In this document: in pieces, positions 17,038 to 25,781 of the stretch | How positions within the stretch are numbered: the stretch's first letter is position 1 | Layout: every line of letters begins with the position of its first letter | NCBI GenBank assembly: GCA_963778465.1 | Contig: CAVZUK010000001.1 | Span: forward strand, 1 to 64,000 | DNA: 64,000 nt | Reading direction: 5' to 3' | Source: CAVZBW01 sp963778465 | Lineage (GTDB): Bacteria; Actinomycetota; Acidimicrobiia; Acidimicrobiales; RAAP-2 | The notes under the pieces: generated by a model | Databases searched by the model: none | The model's input: only the letters and a program-made list of their open reading frames with translations | What the model was told of the DNA's origin: nothing | Translations under genes and position numbers: made by a program

Positions 17038-19821
17038 ATGGGCGTGGATATGCACCGGCCGGACGTCTTCATCGGGCGAGCAGACGAGCTAGACGCGCTC
17101 TCGTCGGCCTTCGCCGGCGCGGTAGCCGCGAGTCCCCAGGTGGTCGTGATCGAGGCCGAGGCGGGGATGGGCAAGAGCTCCCTCATCCGGACCTTCGTGG
17201 CCGGCCTGGCGAACGTCAAGGTCTGGGAGGCGACCGGCGACGAGCTGGAGATGTCCCTCGAGTACGGGCTGATCTCTCAGCTGACCCGGGTGATGGAGGA
17301 CGAACTCCTGCTGCAGCTGCCGGATCTGGCGTCTGGACCGGCTCCGAGCACCGACCCGTTCTCGGTCGGCGCCGAGCTCGTCCAGAGCTTGGGTATGGGG
17401 CAGGGCGACAGCTCGGTCCTGGTCCTGGTGCTGGACGACATGCACTGGGCGGACGCCGGCTCCACCAAAGCCCTGCTCTTCGCCCTGCGGCGCCTTCGCC
17501 ACGATCGGGTACTGGTCCTTCTCTCGACGCGTCCGCGAGCCGGGACGAGGTTGGGGGAGAGTTGGGAGCGTTTCATCCACGATCCGCTGCGAGTACGTCG
17601 GATCCAGCCCGTTGGGCTAGGTGTCTCGGAGATCAAGGAGCTCGCCGAGGCGCTCGGCGTCGGGGATCTCGGCACGCCGGCGGCCGAGCGTCTCCGCCGG
17701 CACACCGACGGCCACCCTCTCTACATCCGCGCCCTCCTGGAGGAGCTGCCCGCGGAGGCCTTGGCCGGCGGCTCGGCCTCCCTCCCCGCCCCCCGCACCC
17801 TGGCTATGACCGTGCTCTCACGTCTGGCCGGGCTTTCGCGGCCGGCGCAGCGCCTGGTCGGCGCCGCGGCCGTGCTGGGGCAGCGCTGTCCCCTGCGGCT
17901 CGCCGTCGCCCTGGCCGGACTGACCGACGACGAGGGCGCCGGCGCCCTGGAGGAGGCGATGGAGGCCCGCCTGCTGGAGCGTCGCGCCCTCGGCGCGGTC
18001 GATGAGGTCGCCTTCGTCCATCCGCTGCTGCGGGCGGCCGTCTACGACGACCTTTCCCCCACGCTTCGCCAGCAGCTACATCGCCGGGCGGCGACTCTCC
18101 TGCCGGAAGCTGCAGGGATCTCGCACCGGGTCGCAGCCAGCCCGACCTACGACGACCAGTTGGCCGGCGAGCTGACGGCTCTGGCCCTCGCGGAGAGTGC
18201 GAGAGAGGAGACCTCGTCGGCGATCGATCACCTCCTCATGGCCGCCGAGCTGGCCGGTACCAGGGAAAAGCGGGAGTCGCGCCTCCTCTCCGCGGCGCAG
18301 TTGATGATCCAGGTGGGCGGGGATCGAATGAGCAGCCTGCGGAGCCGAGTCGAGTCCTGCGCCGAAGGTCCGGCAAAGAGCTACGCCGTCGGTTGTCTGG
18401 CGTTGCAATCGGGCAATCTCGCCGAGGCCGTCGTCCACCTCGAGGCGGCGGTGACCGCGGCGACGACTTCGTCGGATCCGTCCCTTCGTGGAATGGCCGC
18501 CGTGACGTTGGCGATGACGCACATCGTGCGGGGTGACGGTCCGTCGGCGAACCGCTGGGCGCGGGACGCACTCGACCATGCGGACGGGAACGCGACGGTC
18601 GTCGTGTTCGGTCGGCTGCCGCTAGCCGCCTCCGAGGCTCTGGCGGGAAACCTCCCGGCCGCCCTCGACGTCCTCGATGCCCCTCCGACGACGGCCGCCA
18701 AGCCGCGGGCATTCGAGGCGAACCTGGTTCGCGAGCGGGGGATGATCCGCCTCTGGGCCAACGACGCGTGGGGAGCGATCGATGATCTCCTGGCGGCCCT
18801 CCGGTGGTCGCGATCCGGGTCCGGGGTCTACAGCCTGCCCATGCTCCACGGCAACCTGGCGGACGCGCAGTTCCGGGTCGGGTTGTGGGACGACGCCCTG
18901 GTACACGCCGACCTGGCCGTCTCCCTGGCCCACGACATGGACCGGCCGATCGACCTGTGCATGGTCCACGCCGTGGCCTGCTACGTCCATGCAGGACGAG
19001 GCGAGTTCGAGATCGCCACAGCGCATGCGGAACAGGCCCGGCATCATGCCGCTGCCGTCCCCACCACGCCCAACACGGTCTTCTGCTCGTTGGCTGCGGC
19101 GAAGCTCGCGGGGAACCGGGGCCGCTACGAGGACATGCTCGAGGCGCTCGATCCGCTCACCGGCGAGGTCGGCCGGTTCCTCGAGCGATTGCGCGCCGAG
19201 CAACCGCTGGCACTCCGTGCGGAGGCGCTGATCGGCCTCGCTCGGTGGCGAGACGCCGAAACCGTCGTATCCGCGCTCGAGGTCCTGGCGGAAGACGGAT
19301 TCGCCGCGACGCGCCTCGACGCCGCCCGGCTTCGTGGATCCCTCGAGGCGGGCCTGGGGCAACACTCGGCAGCGGAGACCTCCTTCGTCGAGGCACGGGA
19401 CATCGCCCAAGGCGACAAGTTGCTCTTCGGCCAGGCTGCGGTAGACCTTGACCACGGTCGCGCACTCAGCCAAGTGGGGGCCCGTCGTCAGGCGATCTCC
19501 CTGCTCCAGTCCGCTCGCCGTCTCTTCGCCACCATGGGTGCCCGTCCTTACGTGGACCAGTGCGATGCCTTGCTCAGCGAGTCGGGGGTGTCCGGGCGGA
19601 GCCGGAATCGGGCGAAGAGCCGCATCGGGCTGACGCCGAAGGAGGAGTCGGTCGCCCGTCTGGTGGCATCCGGCCTGTCCAATGCCCAGGCGGCCGAGGA
19701 ACTCTTCGTGAGCACCAAGACCATCGAGTACCACCTGGGCAACGTCTTCTCCAAGCTCGGCGTCAACTCGCGCCACGAGCTGTCCGGCGCGCTCGGCGCG
19801 CTCGGCGAGGTCGGCGCCTGA
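17038..19821 (+). CDS. LuxR family regulator with AAA ATPase and TPR-like region (LAL type)
   Basis: About 927 residues in LAL (MalT-like) order: an N-terminal STAND/AAA ATPase, a long helical TPR-like middle and a C-terminal LuxR helix-turn-helix. Walker A is E-A-E-A-G-M-G-K-S-S (residues 39-48) and Walker B is V-L-V-L-D-D-M-H-W-A-D (~130). The DNA-binding end is G-L-T-P-K-E-E-S-V-A-R-L-V-A, then S-N-A-Q-A-A-E-E-L-F-V-S-T-K-T-I-E-Y-H-L, then S-K-L-G-V. These ATP-dependent activators respond to a small ligand bound by the middle region; target and ligand are unknown. ATGs at 16951 and 17050 are alternative starts. It is divergent from the hypothetical gene ending at 16464. Confidence 0.9.
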   Translation: MGVDMHRPDVFIGRADELDALSSAFAGAVAASPQVVVIEAEAGMGKSSLIRTFVAGLANVKVWEATGDELEMSLEYGLISQLTRVMEDELLLQLPDLASGPAPSTDPFSVGAELVQSLGMGQGDSSVLVLVLDDMHWADAGSTKALLFALRRLRHDRVLVLLSTRPRAGTRLGESWERFIHDPLRVRRIQPVGLGVSEIKELAEALGVGDLGTPAAERLRRHTDGHPLYIRALLEELPAEALAGGSASLPAPRTLAMTVLSRLAGLSRPAQRLVGAAAVLGQRCPLRLAVALAGLTDDEGAGALEEAMEARLLERRALGAVDEVAFVHPLLRAAVYDDLSPTLRQQLHRRAATLLPEAAGISHRVAASPTYDDQLAGELTALALAESAREETSSAIDHLLMAAELAGTREKRESRLLSAAQLMIQVGGDRMSSLRSRVESCAEGPAKSYAVGCLALQSGNLAEAVVHLEAAVTAATTSSDPSLRGMAAVTLAMTHIVRGDGPSANRWARDALDHADGNATVVVFGRLPLAASEALAGNLPAALDVLDAPPTTAAKPRAFEANLVRERGMIRLWANDAWGAIDDLLAALRWSRSGSGVYSLPMLHGNLADAQFRVGLWDDALVHADLAVSLAHDMDRPIDLCMVHAVACYVHAGRGEFEIATAHAEQARHHAAAVPTTPNTVFCSLAAAKLAGNRGRYEDMLEALDPLTGEVGRFLERLRAEQPLALRAEALIGLARWRDAETVVSALEVLAEDGFAATRLDAARLRGSLEAGLGQHSAAETSFVEARDIAQGDKLLFGQAAVDLDHGRALSQVGARRQAISLLQSARRLFATMGARPYVDQCDALLSESGVSGRSRNRAKSRIGLTPKEESVARLVASGLSNAQAAEELFVSTKTIEYHLGNVFSKLGVNSRHELSGALGALGEVGA

Positions 19822-19836
19822 TCCCCGGCCGGTCCT

Positions 19837-19870
19837 GGGGCCACGGATGGGGCCACGGATGGGGCCACGG
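19837..19870. repeat. 12-bp tandem repeat after the LuxR gene
   Basis: GGGGCCACGGAT is repeated about 2.8 times starting 16 bp after the LuxR stop codon. No gene covers it. It belongs to a pattern of short GC-rich minisatellites at gene ends in this window. Confidence 0.8.
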
Positions 19871-19937
19871 GGCCGACGGCCCGAAGACCTGAGAGCCGCA
19901 CACCCCGGGGATCGACCCCTCGGAAACTGGGGTCTTT

Positions 19938-19958
19938 CCTAGGGACCTCCCTAGGGAC
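19938..19958. repeat. Direct repeat of CCTAGGGAC, candidate operator
   Basis: Two copies of CCTAGGGAC start 12 bp apart (19938, 19950). Each lies within a partly palindromic TCC(C)TAGGGA core. The spacing is close to one helical turn, as for tandem regulator sites. It lies between the LuxR/AAA gene and the MmpL gene and could serve the latter. This is pattern-only evidence. Confidence 0.3.
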
Positions 19959-20000
19959 AACTCCGCCCCGATCCGTCACGCTGCTCCTTGCCGCTGATGA

Positions 20001-20035
20001 GGACTGCCTCGGGGGTTGGAACCCCGAGGCAGTCC
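20001..20035. repeat. Perfect 14-bp inverted repeat (RNA hairpin)
   Basis: GGACTGCCTCGGGG (20001-20014) pairs perfectly with CCCCGAGGCAGTCC (20022-20035) around a seven-base loop. The stem is very stable, but no T-tract follows on either side, so it is not a canonical intrinsic terminator. It lies between the LuxR gene and the MmpL gene and could be a terminator, an RNA-processing element or an operator. Confidence 0.65.
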
Positions 20036-20093
20036 AGGGCGGTCGCCGGCACACCGAGCCGGCGGGCGAAGACGAGGTGGACGAGCGGACAAC

Positions 20094-20282
20094 GTGGTCG
20101 GACTGAAGATCGAGCTCTCCAGATCGGAGACGGGCCAACTGCGGGGTCGGGCGTGGCAGGAAGGCGGCGGTCCCTCCCGTTCGTTCACCGGCGTGCTCGA
20201 GATGCTCGGCGTGCTCGAGGAGCTGAGCACGCCGGAACGTGCGGGTGGCTCGGAGCCTGCCGCCGGGGACAGGTCGTCCTAG
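20094..20282 (+). CDS. Possible small protein upstream of mmpL
   Basis: A 62-codon frame from GTG with a balanced, gene-like composition: it starts V-V-G-L-K-I-E-L-S-R-S-E-T, and the middle holds F-T-G-V-L-E-M-L-G-V-L-E-E-L. It resembles small actinobacterial proteins with a strand followed by an F-x-G-x-L-E-L-L helix, but I cannot name a family. The stop is 30 bp before the MmpL start in the same orientation. A GAGG lies ~13 bases upstream of the GTG, which is far. It may be real or chance. Confidence 0.4.
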   Translation: MVGLKIELSRSETGQLRGRAWQEGGGPSRSFTGVLEMLGVLEELSTPERAGGSEPAAGDRSS

Positions 20283-20312
20283 AGATCCGACAAAGAACAC
20301 CGGGGAGGCAAC

Positions 20313-22601
20313 ATGTTCGCATCATTGGCCCGTGCCGTGACGGCCCACCCGTGGCGCGTCATCGTCTTGTGGCTGATCGGAGCAGTGGCGATCATCGGGT
20401 TGGCACCGAAGCTGGGTGACTACACCACGGCCAACCAGCAGGCCTTCTTGTCGCAGAGCTACGAGTCGGTCCAGGCCCAGAACGTCGGGGACGCCAAGTT
20501 CCCGGCGCAGTCGGGTGCCAGCGGCACCATCGTGATCAACCGGGCGGACGGGGCGGTGCTCAGCCAAGCCGACCAGTCCAAGGTCTCGTCGTTGGCCTCC
20601 TCGCTGCAGAACGATCACATTCCGTCCGTGACATCCGTCAGCGTGCCGCCGAACGGCGTCTCCAAGAACGGCAAGGTCGAGATCGTCGCCGCCTACTTCA
20701 ACGGGCAGCCTGGCGACGACAACGTCAACACCGCAGTCGGGACCGTCCGGGACAAGACGACGGCCTACCTGCAAGGGTCGGGCCTCGACAGCGGGCTCAC
20801 CGGGAGCGCGGCCACCTCGGTGGACAGCAACAACGCGTATTCCACCGCCGAGAAGATCATCGGCATCGCCACGGTGGTGCTCATCGTGCTCCTGCTCGCA
20901 CTCATCTTCCGGAGCCCGATCGTGGCGGTCCTGCCGGTCGGCGTGATCTTCGTCATCCACAGCATGGCCGAGGGCCTCACCGCTTCGCTGGCCAAGGGCT
21001 TCGGCTTCCAGGTCGGCAATTCGCTCGGACCGTTGCTCATCGTGGTCATGTTCGGGGTGGGCACCGACTACATCGTCTTCTCGCTGTTCCGATACCGCGA
21101 GCGCCTACAGGCCGGCGAGCCGCACGACCAGGCGCTGCGGCACGCCTCCTCGGCGATCGGCAGGGTCATCGCCTCTTCGGCCCTGACCGTGATCATCGCC
21201 TTTGCCGCCTTGCTGCTGGCCAGCCTGGGCTCGTTGCAGACCCTGGCACCGGGGCTCATCGTCGGTGTGGCGGTCATGTTGCTGGCGGCGCTGACCCTCA
21301 TACCGGCCCTCTTCGCCGTGCTGGGCCGAGCACTCTTCTGGCCGGGCGGCGTCAAGGCGCCCCGACGCGAGCCACTCTCGGCGCGCATCGGGCGGGTGGT
21401 CTCCGCCCATCCCGCACGGATCCTCGGCGTGCTGGTCGTGGTCCTGGCAGCCCTGGCGTTCGGCACGACCAAATTCGCCGCCACCTACAACACGTTGGCC
21501 GAGCTACCGGCGGACACGCCCTCCCTGCAGGCCTTCAACACCATGGCCTCGGCATTCCCTGCGGGAGCCCTCGGACCCACCCAGGTGTACGTGAACGGCA
21601 CCACCCCGCTCACGAGCAGCTCGCTGGACAACCTCGACAGCCGGCTGTCCAAGGCCCAGGGGGTGGCCGAGGTGGCCCCGGCGCAGTTCAGTGCCGACAA
21701 GACGGCGGCGCTGGTGACGGTGATCTTGGAGGACGATCCGTATAGCAACGCGGCCATGGACGACGTCCAGGGGCCGGTCCGCCAGGCAGCCCACGGCTCG
21801 GTGCCGGGCGATCAGGTGCTGGTCGGAGGCCAGACGTCGACCCTCGTGGACGTCCGGCAGTCCATCCATCACGACACGCGGCTGATCTTCCCCGTCGCCT
21901 TCGCGCTGATCGCTGTCATCCTCGGGCTGCTGCTGCTGTCGATCGTGGCGCCGGTGTACCTCCTCGCGGGGGTCGCCCTGACCTATGCGGCCACGCTCGG
22001 GGCCTTGAGCCTCGTATTCATCAGCGGCGCAGGCGAATCCGGTGTCGACTTCTCCAACCCGATCGTCCTCTATCTCTTCGTGATCGCCATCGGCACCGAC
22101 TACAACATCTTGATGTCGGACCGGCTGCGCGAGGAGTACCTGGAGGGACGTTCGCCGACGCAGATGGTGGTCAACGCCATCACCCACGGAGCACCGGCCG
22201 TCTGGACGGCGGGCGTGATCCTGGCCGGCACCTTCGCCTCCCTGCTCATCTGCGGTATCACCAACTTGGTCCAGCTGGGATTCGGAGTGACCGTGGGCAT
22301 CGTGATCTCGTCCTTCCTCCTCGCACCGGTGATCATCCCGTCGGTGGCGCGGTTGCAGGGCCGAGCCTTCTGGTGGCCCGGTAGGCCGCGGCGGCGGGCG
22401 CTCGCCCCGGTACCGTCCGTGGCAGAGAGATCGGCCGAGCCGAGCTGGGAGCCTGTGCCGAGCGCCCCGAGTGCGTCGCTGGCGACAGCGGAGGGAGCGA
22501 TCCAGCTCCGCACCAACGTCGAGCCGGTGCAGGGAATCGCTGCGCACGCTCGTGTTGCGAGAGAGCGGCGAAGGTCTCGTCGCCGGCGGCGTCGGGGTTG
22601 A
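20313..22601 (+). CDS. MmpL/RND superfamily transporter
   Basis: A 762-residue MMPL-family protein with the two-fold RND layout. A first helix (HPWRVIVLWLIGAVAIIGLA) is followed by a large extracytoplasmic domain, then five helices containing G-T-D-Y-I-V-F-S-L-F-R-Y-R-E. A second helix, a second loop domain and five more helices containing G-T-D-Y-N-I-L-M-S-D-R-L-R-E-E follow. The G-T-D-Y motifs are the proton-relay signature of MmpL proteins. The tail is basic. A clear GGGGAGG lies six bases upstream of the ATG. It probably exports a lipid or hydrophobic compound using the proton gradient. Confidence 0.93.
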   Translation: MFASLARAVTAHPWRVIVLWLIGAVAIIGLAPKLGDYTTANQQAFLSQSYESVQAQNVGDAKFPAQSGASGTIVINRADGAVLSQADQSKVSSLASSLQNDHIPSVTSVSVPPNGVSKNGKVEIVAAYFNGQPGDDNVNTAVGTVRDKTTAYLQGSGLDSGLTGSAATSVDSNNAYSTAEKIIGIATVVLIVLLLALIFRSPIVAVLPVGVIFVIHSMAEGLTASLAKGFGFQVGNSLGPLLIVVMFGVGTDYIVFSLFRYRERLQAGEPHDQALRHASSAIGRVIASSALTVIIAFAALLLASLGSLQTLAPGLIVGVAVMLLAALTLIPALFAVLGRALFWPGGVKAPRREPLSARIGRVVSAHPARILGVLVVVLAALAFGTTKFAATYNTLAELPADTPSLQAFNTMASAFPAGALGPTQVYVNGTTPLTSSSLDNLDSRLSKAQGVAEVAPAQFSADKTAALVTVILEDDPYSNAAMDDVQGPVRQAAHGSVPGDQVLVGGQTSTLVDVRQSIHHDTRLIFPVAFALIAVILGLLLLSIVAPVYLLAGVALTYAATLGALSLVFISGAGESGVDFSNPIVLYLFVIAIGTDYNILMSDRLREEYLEGRSPTQMVVNAITHGAPAVWTAGVILAGTFASLLICGITNLVQLGFGVTVGIVISSFLLAPVIIPSVARLQGRAFWWPGRPRRRALAPVPSVAERSAEPSWEPVPSAPSASLATAEGAIQLRTNVEPVQGIAAHARVARERRRSRRRRRRG

Positions 22602-22658
22602 TGAGCTTTACCGCAGGCGCTCGATCGGGCCGGCGGCTCCGAGCGGAGGAGTGTGACC

Positions 22659-24095
22659 TCAGTGAAGACGCTGCGGCAGGCGCCCTACGCCGCCATCCAT
22701 GGCGAGCATGTCGGTGAACGTGCGGTCCGCATGGTTGGCCCGCCACGCGAGCATGGCCTGCGCCTCCTCGAGAACGCGGGCGAGGTCCGTCACCTCCACC
22801 CGCCAGGAGGGGTCGGCGGCCAGGTCGAAGCAACGCCACTGGCCGTCGCCGAGCTGAACGTAGGCCGTGGTATCCGAGCGTGAGACCGCCAGGTGCATCG
22901 ACTCGAGCTGGCGGTCCCAAGGCCAGGGATACGGCCCGAACAAGATGCGCTCCCACCGCCAGTCGTACTCCCAGTGGGCGACGGAGCGCCACCACGGGGG
23001 CTGGTCCCCCCGGAGGAACGCCGTGAGCGGGAGCCCGTCGCATTGGGCGGGAACCTCGATCCCGATGGCTTCGCAGATGGTCGGCAGGATGTCGACGCTC
23101 TCCGTGAAGACCTCGACGGCGGACCCGTGCACCTCGGGGTGGCGGGGGTCACGGACGATGCAGGGTACGTGGTAGCTCGCCTCGAACATGCCGCCTTTGC
23201 CGATCGCCCCCTGGTCTCCCAGCTGCTCGCCGTGGTCGGCCGTGACGACGACGAAGGTGTCGTCCCACATCCTGAGCTCGACCAAGGCGCCGAAGAGCCG
23301 GCCAAGTTGGCTGTCGACGTCGGAGACCATCCCGAAGTACTGGGCCTGCAGCCCGCGGAGGCCGCCCTCCTCGTCGCTCGGCGGGAGGAAGGCGGCGAGG
23401 TTCCCGCAGAACGGCACCTCCCGCGGTGGTGAAGGGATGGGCGCGGGCATGTCGTCGGGGTGGTAGGCGGTCGACCAGTGACCGGCGGCGGCGTAGGGGG
23501 GGTGGGGCCGGGAGTAGCTGACGTGCGCGAACCACGAGTCGTCGCGGCGCTCCAACCACTCGATGACGCGATCGGTCACGAAGGCGGACTGGCCGTGCTC
23601 GGTCGGCCGCCCGGGCTCGGTGGCCAGCGCCTTCTCGCCGGTCTCGATCTCCCCGTACCCGAGGTCGGCGAGATGCGCGCGCCAGTCGTCTTGGTCCTCG
23701 GTGACGGCGAGACCCACCTCGAAACCGGGAGGGAACCCCTGATAGGTGAAGAGACGCGGGTCGCTCGGGCCCGTGGTCAGGCGAGGGTCGGTGCTCTGAT
23801 CGGCGTACCCGAACACCGTGGGCACGTAGCCGGCTCGCTGGGCCACCCGGGCGACGTTGTCGAAGCGATCGTCGAGCGGGGTGCCGTTGCCCACGACTCG
23901 ATTGTTCATCTGGTAGGTGCCCGTGTAGAGGCACGCCCGCGCCGGCGAGCAGGGCGCGGACTGCGAGTAGTGGCGGGACAGACGGAGACCCGCTGCGGCC
24001 AAACGGTCGAGAGAGGGTGTGCGGACGACCGGGTGACCTGCCGCGGACAAGCAGTCACCCCGGTATTGGTCCATGGTGACCAGCAGGACGTTCAT
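22659..24095 (-). CDS. Type I sulfatase / phosphonate monoester hydrolase-like enzyme
   Basis: A 478-residue alkaline-phosphatase-superfamily hydrolase. Cys49 in C-S-P-A-R (residues 49-53) fits the C-x-P-x-R signal converted to formylglycine. The N-terminal metal site is T-M-D-Q-Y-R-G-D and the later site is V-T-A-D-H-G-E-Q-L-G-D. The stretch after the signature (Y-Q-M-N-N-R, then N-G-T-P-L-D-D-R, then V-F-G-Y-A-D) is like phosphonate monoester hydrolases and some arylsulfatases, so the ester it cleaves is open. The start ATG overlaps the TGA of the HD-domain gene (ATGA). No formylglycine-generating enzyme lies in the window. Confidence 0.88.
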   Translation of the reverse strand: MNVLLVTMDQYRGDCLSAAGHPVVRTPSLDRLAAAGLRLSRHYSQSAPCSPARACLYTGTYQMNNRVVGNGTPLDDRFDNVARVAQRAGYVPTVFGYADQSTDPRLTTGPSDPRLFTYQGFPPGFEVGLAVTEDQDDWRAHLADLGYGEIETGEKALATEPGRPTEHGQSAFVTDRVIEWLERRDDSWFAHVSYSRPHPPYAAAGHWSTAYHPDDMPAPIPSPPREVPFCGNLAAFLPPSDEEGGLRGLQAQYFGMVSDVDSQLGRLFGALVELRMWDDTFVVVTADHGEQLGDQGAIGKGGMFEASYHVPCIVRDPRHPEVHGSAVEVFTESVDILPTICEAIGIEVPAQCDGLPLTAFLRGDQPPWWRSVAHWEYDWRWERILFGPYPWPWDRQLESMHLAVSRSDTTAYVQLGDGQWRCFDLAADPSWRVEVTDLARVLEEAQAMLAWRANHADRTFTDMLAMDGGVGRLPQRLH

Positions 24096-24654
24096 CCAGG
24101 CCTTGCCCGGCGGGGATCCTTGCCTTCGTGGACTGCCCCGAGGAGCGCGCGCCATCCGGCCACCGGCCGGACGGCTGCGTCCGGCACCTTCGCTGCGTCG
24201 TCCGCCCGTCGCAGCGCGACCATCGCCTCCCAGTCATCCCGCTCCCGGAAGGCCGACACCTCGCACCGGTCCATGGCCCCACCCTGCGCGCGCGCAAGGT
24301 CGTCGTGCTGTTCTCGCTCAGGATCGACCGGTAGGCCGGGTCGGTCGCCACCAGATAGCGCTTGGCGTCGACGTGCCCCACCACCAGCGCGCCCACCCGC
24401 GCTCCGAGCAGCGGCGTCACCAGCTCCGCGCCGAGCGCCCCGTGGTCCCCGTCTCCGAGGTCCAGCGAGGAGGCGATGTCGTGGACCAGGCCGGCCGCGA
24501 CCAGTTGGGGGTCGTCTGGGTGCGATTCCGCCAACAGCTCGGCCGTCTGGAGCAGGTGAGGGAGTGGGCCGACCACGTCGTCGCTCGGCCGTCCCTCCAA
24601 CACCTCGAGCGCCCAAACCAGTCCCTCCACCGAGGTGAACGGCGTCATCGACAC
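24092..24654 (-). CDS. HD-domain protein, PhnZ/MIOX-like, frameshifted
   Basis: The N-terminal two thirds shows a helical HD fold: L-P-H-L-L-Q-T-A-E-L, then G-L-V-H-D-I-A-S, then D-H-G-A-L-G-A-E-L, then H-V-D-A-K-R-Y-L. These His/Asp positions and the A-K-R-Y-L motif resemble di-iron HD oxygenases of the PhnZ type. The frame breaks in the (CG)n run at 24286-24295: the current frame reads T-L-R-A-R-R-V, while the shifted frame gives the family-like A-Q-G-G-A-M-D, then R-R-A-D-D-A-A-K-V-P, and ends in a TGA overlapping the next gene's ATG. Removing one CG restores a ~187-residue protein. An organophosphonate role is an inference from the neighbour. Confidence 0.7.
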
Positions 24655-24726
24655 GGGTTCAAGGTACCGGGTTCTCCGGCATCCGATCGCAGGGACCCGC
24701 CCAGGGGAGCGATGTGCGGCGGGTCG

Positions 24727-25629
24727 TCAAGCCCCGTAGCAACGTCGAGCGGTGCCGTGGAACAACTGGGCGCGCTCGTCCCTCGAGTACCCGGAGAAGA
24801 CCTCGCCGTACGCGGCGTAGAGGTCGGTGAAGCTCGAACGAAGGCGCTCGATCGGGATGTCGGACCCGAGCATGCACCGCTCCGGCCCGAACAGCTCGGT
24901 CACCTCGAGCAGCCACGGACGTATCGTCGCGACCGTCCAATCCCCGAAGATCGTGCCGATGGCATCGATCCGAGTGACGATCTGCGGGACGGCCGCAACA
25001 GCGGCGAGGCGCTCCAGGTGCTCGGCCCGTCCACTCTCGCTCAGGTCGGTGGGCCAGCCGAAGTGGTCGACGACGATCCGGAGATCGGGGAACTGCTCGG
25101 CGACACGGACCACCACGTCCAACCGGTCGGACGTGGCCTCGATCGTGGCAACCAGACCCGCCTGGGTGAGCTGCCCCAGGTTGTACAGGACCAGCGGATC
25201 CTCGAGGAAATGCTCGCCGCCCAGGCCGCCCGTCGACATCCCCTCGACCACCCGCATTCGCACGCTCCGTACGACGGGGACGCGGTGGCTCAGCTCGAGC
25301 AGCTCCGCGAATCCGCCCGAGGCCGGATCACCGAGCGTCACCATCCCGATGACCGGCGGAAGGCTCCCTTGCCGAGCGACCCATTCGACCGCGGCGACCG
25401 GGTCGGCCGCGCCGGCATCGGACCACACCACACCGACGATGTCCTTGCCCTCGGTCTCCTGCCGGTAGTCCGCCAGCGTGTAGGTGTCGGGCAGGCTGTC
25501 GTAGTTGCCGATCATGTCGCGCACCAGCGTGCGGTCCGACAGCCAGAACACCGGGTTGCTCTGCTGGTCCCAGAGGTGCACGTTGCAGTCGATCAACGAG
25601 CCGAGGTCCGATCGGGCGGCAGGGTCCAC
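24727..25629 (-). CDS. Amidohydrolase-2 family protein
   Basis: About 300 residues from a GTG. The start region L-I-D-C-N-V-H-L-W-D is the metal-binding motif variant typical of lactonase-like amidohydrolases. Later come V-D-H-F-G-W-P (strand 6 His) and C-M-L-G-S-D-I-P (catalytic Asp). The set resembles 2-pyrone-4,6-dicarboxylate lactonase / L-fucono-lactonase relatives. Substrate unknown. It is divergent from the acyl-CoA dehydrogenase at 25782. In the gap, GGCCGA (25658) and TCGGCC (25675) form an inverted repeat that could be an operator. Confidence 0.82.
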   Translation of the reverse strand: MDPAARSDLGSLIDCNVHLWDQQSNPVFWLSDRTLVRDMIGNYDSLPDTYTLADYRQETEGKDIVGVVWSDAGAADPVAAVEWVARQGSLPPVIGMVTLGDPASGGFAELLELSHRVPVVRSVRMRVVEGMSTGGLGGEHFLEDPLVLYNLGQLTQAGLVATIEATSDRLDVVVRVAEQFPDLRIVVDHFGWPTDLSESGRAEHLERLAAVAAVPQIVTRIDAIGTIFGDWTVATIRPWLLEVTELFGPERCMLGSDIPIERLRSSFTDLYAAYGEVFSGYSRDERAQLFHGTARRCYGA

Positions 25630-25781
25630 GCGCCGGAGTGTACCGAGCGACAGTGACGGCCGATCTTGGTACCTTCGGCCAAGGATGCGATCCCGGCGAG
25701 GCTTGGGGCGCGGGGGACCGCTCGCCCCGCCACCGGTGGGACCGCAAGACGGCGGAAAGGCGCTGACCGGCAAGGGCACCC

